This document shows, piece by piece, positions 61,526 through 64,000 of a stretch of 64,000 bases of DNA. Location of the stretch: contig NZ_JHXV01000001.1 of NCBI RefSeq assembly GCF_000621625.1, forward strand, positions 124,001-188,000. The letters run 5' to 3'. The notes beneath the pieces are model-generated. The model did no database searches and had not been told where the DNA came from. It worked only from the letters and a program-made list of their open reading frames with translations. This DNA is from Crocinitomix catalasitica ATCC 23190 (GTDB lineage: Bacteria; Bacteroidota; Bacteroidia; Flavobacteriales_D; Crocinitomicaceae). Position 1 is the first letter of the stretch. Each line of letters begins with the position of its first letter. The translations under genes and the position numbers were made by a program.

Positions 61526-63118
61526 CTAACTCCTCTTCATCTGTTTGAACAATTTCCAGACGCCGAATTTGAGAATAGTGATGGCAGCTAACATTCCTGA
61601 TAACATGGCGCCAGCCACGCCTACAATTGTAATGTCCTGACCAACGAGACGCAGTCCTTTAATTTTAGTTTCCGGTCGTAGAAAAGCAAGGGTAAAACGT
61701 TTTGGAGAATGTTCTAAACCATAAATCTCTCCATGTGGATGATTGGTAAAATGTTGTGTAGAGAGTGGGGTTGAGACCTCTGTTTCTACCACATGTCCTT
61801 TTATTTGTGGATATAATTCATAAAGCCGCGCTAACATTTTTTCTTCGAAATCTAATTTTAAGGCTTCGTATGCTTCACCACGCTTCATCCATGGCTTATC
61901 TTTATATGCTTTAAACCAATCGTAATGTCCTAATGTTATGGCTTGAATGGTTGACTTGTTGGGATGTGTTTTCGCCCAATCAGGGTCTTTAGCAGAAGGG
62001 AATGAGATATAAGAAAAGTTGAGCGGCGCATTTGCAACAGTCGCCTTATCAATAATTTCATCCTGATCATCATGTTTAAAATACCAAATATTGTGTTTGG
62101 GTAGTTTTAGGTCTGCATCAGAGGCATCCAATCCTACATAAAGGCAACTATGCCCTGTTGAAGGGTTAATGTTGGATAAATCAAATTTACATTTTTTTCT
62201 TTCCTTTTCTGATAACAGTTTATAAAAGGTATTGTCAACACCAATATTACTGATTACGCTTTTACAAGGAATGAATCGGTTGTCAATCTTCACTCCTTTT
62301 ACTCGATTTCTTTCTACGACAATTTCATCAACTGAGGCGTTGATATATACTTCTCCGCCGTGATTATGAATATTTTCAATCGTTGTCGTCGCCAATCTAT
62401 CTGCACCGCCAATAGGATAATAGCCACCGTCTATAAAATGTCCAATAACCATGGCATGTGCAGCAAAACTACTGCTTTTTGGTGCGAGTCCATAATTACC
62501 ACATTGAGCACATAAAACGGCTTTCAATCGTTTGTTTTCAGTAATTGAACTGATAACGTCGTAAGTTGTTCTTTGTGAATATGGCCGGTATAATCGTTGA
62601 ATCAGTTTACCAATCGTTAAAGCCAAAACGGGTTTGAAAGTCTTCTCAAAGAAAAAAGCACTCCCATATTTATTCGATTTATCAATTAACGCTAAATATG
62701 CATCAATAGCATCAACATCTTCAGGGAAATACTCCTTTAATTGTTGGCGCATATTTTCTTTGCCCGCCTTAAATTCATAAATATCATTCGCTATATGAAC
62801 GCGATCGTAAACATCTCCCATTGATGCCCATTCAACCTTATTATTGGTGATGAAATCAAAGAGACTTTTCAGTGATCCTCCTTTGCCTACATTCCCCACA
62901 TAATGAACGCCTACGTCCCAATTGAACCCTTTTTTACGCTTAAAACTATGTGTAAACCCACCTGGAACGTAATGTTGCTCGAATACAACTACTTTTTTGC
63001 CTGCTTTTGCCAACCAAGTAGCAACGGTTAAACCACCCATTCCTGAGCCGATTATTATATGGTCAATACCAGAAAAATCAGCATCAGCTGTAAGTCGTTT
63101 GTGATAGGTTTTCGACAT
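61526..63118 (-). CDS. CrtI/RetSat-like FAD-dependent oxidoreductase
   Basis: This 530-residue protein has the dinucleotide-binding motif IIGSGMGGLTVATWLAKAGK (~22-41) followed by VVVFEQHYVPGG, a phytoene-desaturase-type middle and the C-terminal FAD motif LVGQDITIVGVAGAMLSGML (~497-516). It belongs to the group of phytoene desaturases and all-trans-retinol 13,14-reductases. The reaction (desaturation or saturation of a polyene or isoprenoid) cannot be fixed from sequence. No other carotenoid genes are in the window. It lies 34 bases downstream of the dienelactone-hydrolase-like gene and is likely co-transcribed. Confidence 0.88.
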   Translation of the reverse strand: MSKTYHKRLTADADFSGIDHIIIGSGMGGLTVATWLAKAGKKVVVFEQHYVPGGFTHSFKRKKGFNWDVGVHYVGNVGKGGSLKSLFDFITNNKVEWASMGDVYDRVHIANDIYEFKAGKENMRQQLKEYFPEDVDAIDAYLALIDKSNKYGSAFFFEKTFKPVLALTIGKLIQRLYRPYSQRTTYDVISSITENKRLKAVLCAQCGNYGLAPKSSSFAAHAMVIGHFIDGGYYPIGGADRLATTTIENIHNHGGEVYINASVDEIVVERNRVKGVKIDNRFIPCKSVISNIGVDNTFYKLLSEKERKKCKFDLSNINPSTGHSCLYVGLDASDADLKLPKHNIWYFKHDDQDEIIDKATVANAPLNFSYISFPSAKDPDWAKTHPNKSTIQAITLGHYDWFKAYKDKPWMKRGEAYEALKLDFEEKMLARLYELYPQIKGHVVETEVSTPLSTQHFTNHPHGEIYGLEHSPKRFTLAFLRPETKIKGLRLVGQDITIVGVAGAMLSGMLAAITILKFGVWKLFKQMKRS

Positions 63119-63152
63119 GAATGCGTTAAGATAGAATTATTTCGATATAGGT

Positions 63153-64000
63153 TTAATCAATAGAGAAATGCGTATCAAAGAATATAAGCATATCCTGCCA
63201 AGATTTATTATCAGCAACTTCGTTATAAGCAATTGGCATTCCAAATTTTTCACCAACAGCAGTCGAATTAGGATTTGTGAATGCATGTGTTGCATCAGCA
63301 TATTCGATAAAAGTATAAGGTGCTTCTACACGATCCATTTCACTTTTAAAATTCTTGATATCCTCTGGTGAAACAAAATTATCAGCAGCACCATTACAAA
63401 CGAGTACTTGACTATATAAAATATTGTTCTGCGCCTTGAATCCACCTAAACCACCGTGAAAACTAACGACAGTATTCAATGGAACGCCCGCGTTGGCAGC
63501 ATTTAGAACGACATTTCCTCCAAAACAATAACCAATAGCAGCAATTTTTTCCGAATTGGCTTTATTCGTTTTGATGAGGGTTTCTCTAGCTGCCATCATT
63601 CTACTTTTTAATAATTCTGGATTGCTGTATATTTTTCCAGAAGCAATTTTTGCGTCGTCTGGATTATCAACAACCAAACCGTTGCCATACATGTCAATCG
63701 CAAAAGCAACATAACCTAAATTGGCTAACATTTCTGCACGCGATTGTGCATAATCATTATTGCCCCACCATTCATGAACGACCAGGATTCCAGGTTTATT
63801 TACAATGTCACTATTGTAAAAAAGGTATCCAATTAATGTATCTGCTCCATCAAAATAAATCAGTTTTTCTTTGATCAATTCAACTTCTTCAACGGCGACA
63901 ATTGTGTCCTTGTTATCAGTTGATACTGCTTCCATTTTATTTGAATCCGAGCATTCAACAAAGAATACTGAAATACAGAAAAGTAAGGTTATTGGATTTA
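63153..64000 (-). CDS. dienelactone hydrolase family lipoprotein, 5' end outside the window
   Basis: The frame stays open to the window edge. Upstream of an internal Met at 63935 it continues with ITLLFCISVFFVECSDSNK, a lipoprotein-like signal (Cys about 6 codons before that Met), so the true start lies beyond base 64000. The catalytic domain (about 260 residues) has the DLH nucleophile elbow GYCFGGNVV with Cys, Asp in GAADNFVSPED and His in ADATHAF; HEWWGNNDYA is the usual oxyanion region. It is probably a membrane-anchored ester hydrolase, and is followed by the CrtI-like gene. Confidence 0.87.
   Translation of the reverse strand, partial: NPITLLFCISVFFVECSDSNKMEAVSTDNKDTIVAVEEVELIKEKLIYFDGADTLIGYLFYNSDIVNKPGILVVHEWWGNNDYAQSRAEMLANLGYVAFAIDMYGNGLVVDNPDDAKIASGKIYSNPELLKSRMMAARETLIKTNKANSEKIAAIGYCFGGNVVLNAANAGVPLNTVVSFHGGLGGFKAQNNILYSQVLVCNGAADNFVSPEDIKNFKSEMDRVEAPYTFIEYADATHAFTNPNSTAVGEKFGMPIAYNEVADNKSWQDMLIFFDTHFSID

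Overview
This window is AT-rich chromosomal DNA from a member of the phylum Bacteroidota, most likely a free-living, aerobic Flavobacteriales-type organism; I cannot place it more exactly. The phylum call rests on several T9SS-type C-terminal sorting domains (genes at 43517, 46175, 50456, 56636), a PorE-like OmpA/beta-propeller protein (35606), HNLRS-type histidine kinase and 7TMR-DISM/SpoIIE signalling proteins, a Rho factor with a long Asn/Lys/Arg-rich insertion, Bacteroidota-type promoter boxes (TTTG / TAnnTTTG), many lipoproteins with C-K-K after the lipobox, and typical intergenic dispersed repeats. No tRNA, rRNA, CRISPR array, insertion sequence or prophage was seen. Both ends cut a gene: the first (porin) and the last (dienelactone-hydrolase lipoprotein) lack their 5' ends.

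Region 1 (1-10617, plus strand) is a short-chain fatty acid uptake and activation operon: porin, DUF4212 small subunit and VC_2705-type sodium:solute symporter, a hairpin terminator, a 64-aa membrane protein, a CbrA/CrbS-like symporter-histidine kinase, a receiver-only response regulator, a 72-aa membrane protein, PrpE-like propionyl-CoA synthetase and Acs acetyl-CoA synthetase. It resembles the acetate-switch (CrbS/R-ActP-Acs) loci of proteobacteria, but its regulator has no output domain. Region 2 (10620-16349) holds a helical repeat protein and an AraC regulator divergent from aldehyde dehydrogenase plus DUF779. Region 3 (15465-22790) holds lpxB, a SpoIID protein and an AEC transporter in one minus-strand operon, an NlpC/P60 hydrolase, a fused alpha/beta 2-oxoacid dehydrogenase E1 and an outer-membrane protein.

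Region 4 (22927-25774) is a small accessory island: three paralogous DUF6252-like lipoproteins, one broken at a dinucleotide repeat and also carrying an 11-G tract, a gene remnant, and REP-like palindromes. Region 5 (25775-33089) has a DPP-IV-like peptidase and the most interesting locus: an exported, membrane-anchored TPR-CHAT protease-like protein convergent with an ECF sigma factor / membrane anti-sigma-like TPR protein pair, and a beta-helix lipoprotein. A shared 30-base element with ECF promoter geometry lies before the sigma gene, the beta-helix lipoprotein gene and the outer-membrane protein gene at 22167.

Region 6 (33188-53476) mixes envelope and housekeeping genes: SpoIIE phosphatase, PorE-like protein plus TPR protein, glmM, rho, crcB and PAP2 phosphatase, T9SS substrates, lipoproteins, a DEAD-box helicase, YwbE, cupin and a methyltransferase. 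Region 7 (53740-64000) has a GAF/multi-PAS histidine kinase, a BNR-repeat T9SS substrate, an AraC regulator, a second DEAD-box helicase, an alpha/beta-hydrolase lipoprotein, a repeat-rich intergenic stretch with a foldable element, a CrtI/RetSat-like oxidoreductase and the partial hydrolase.
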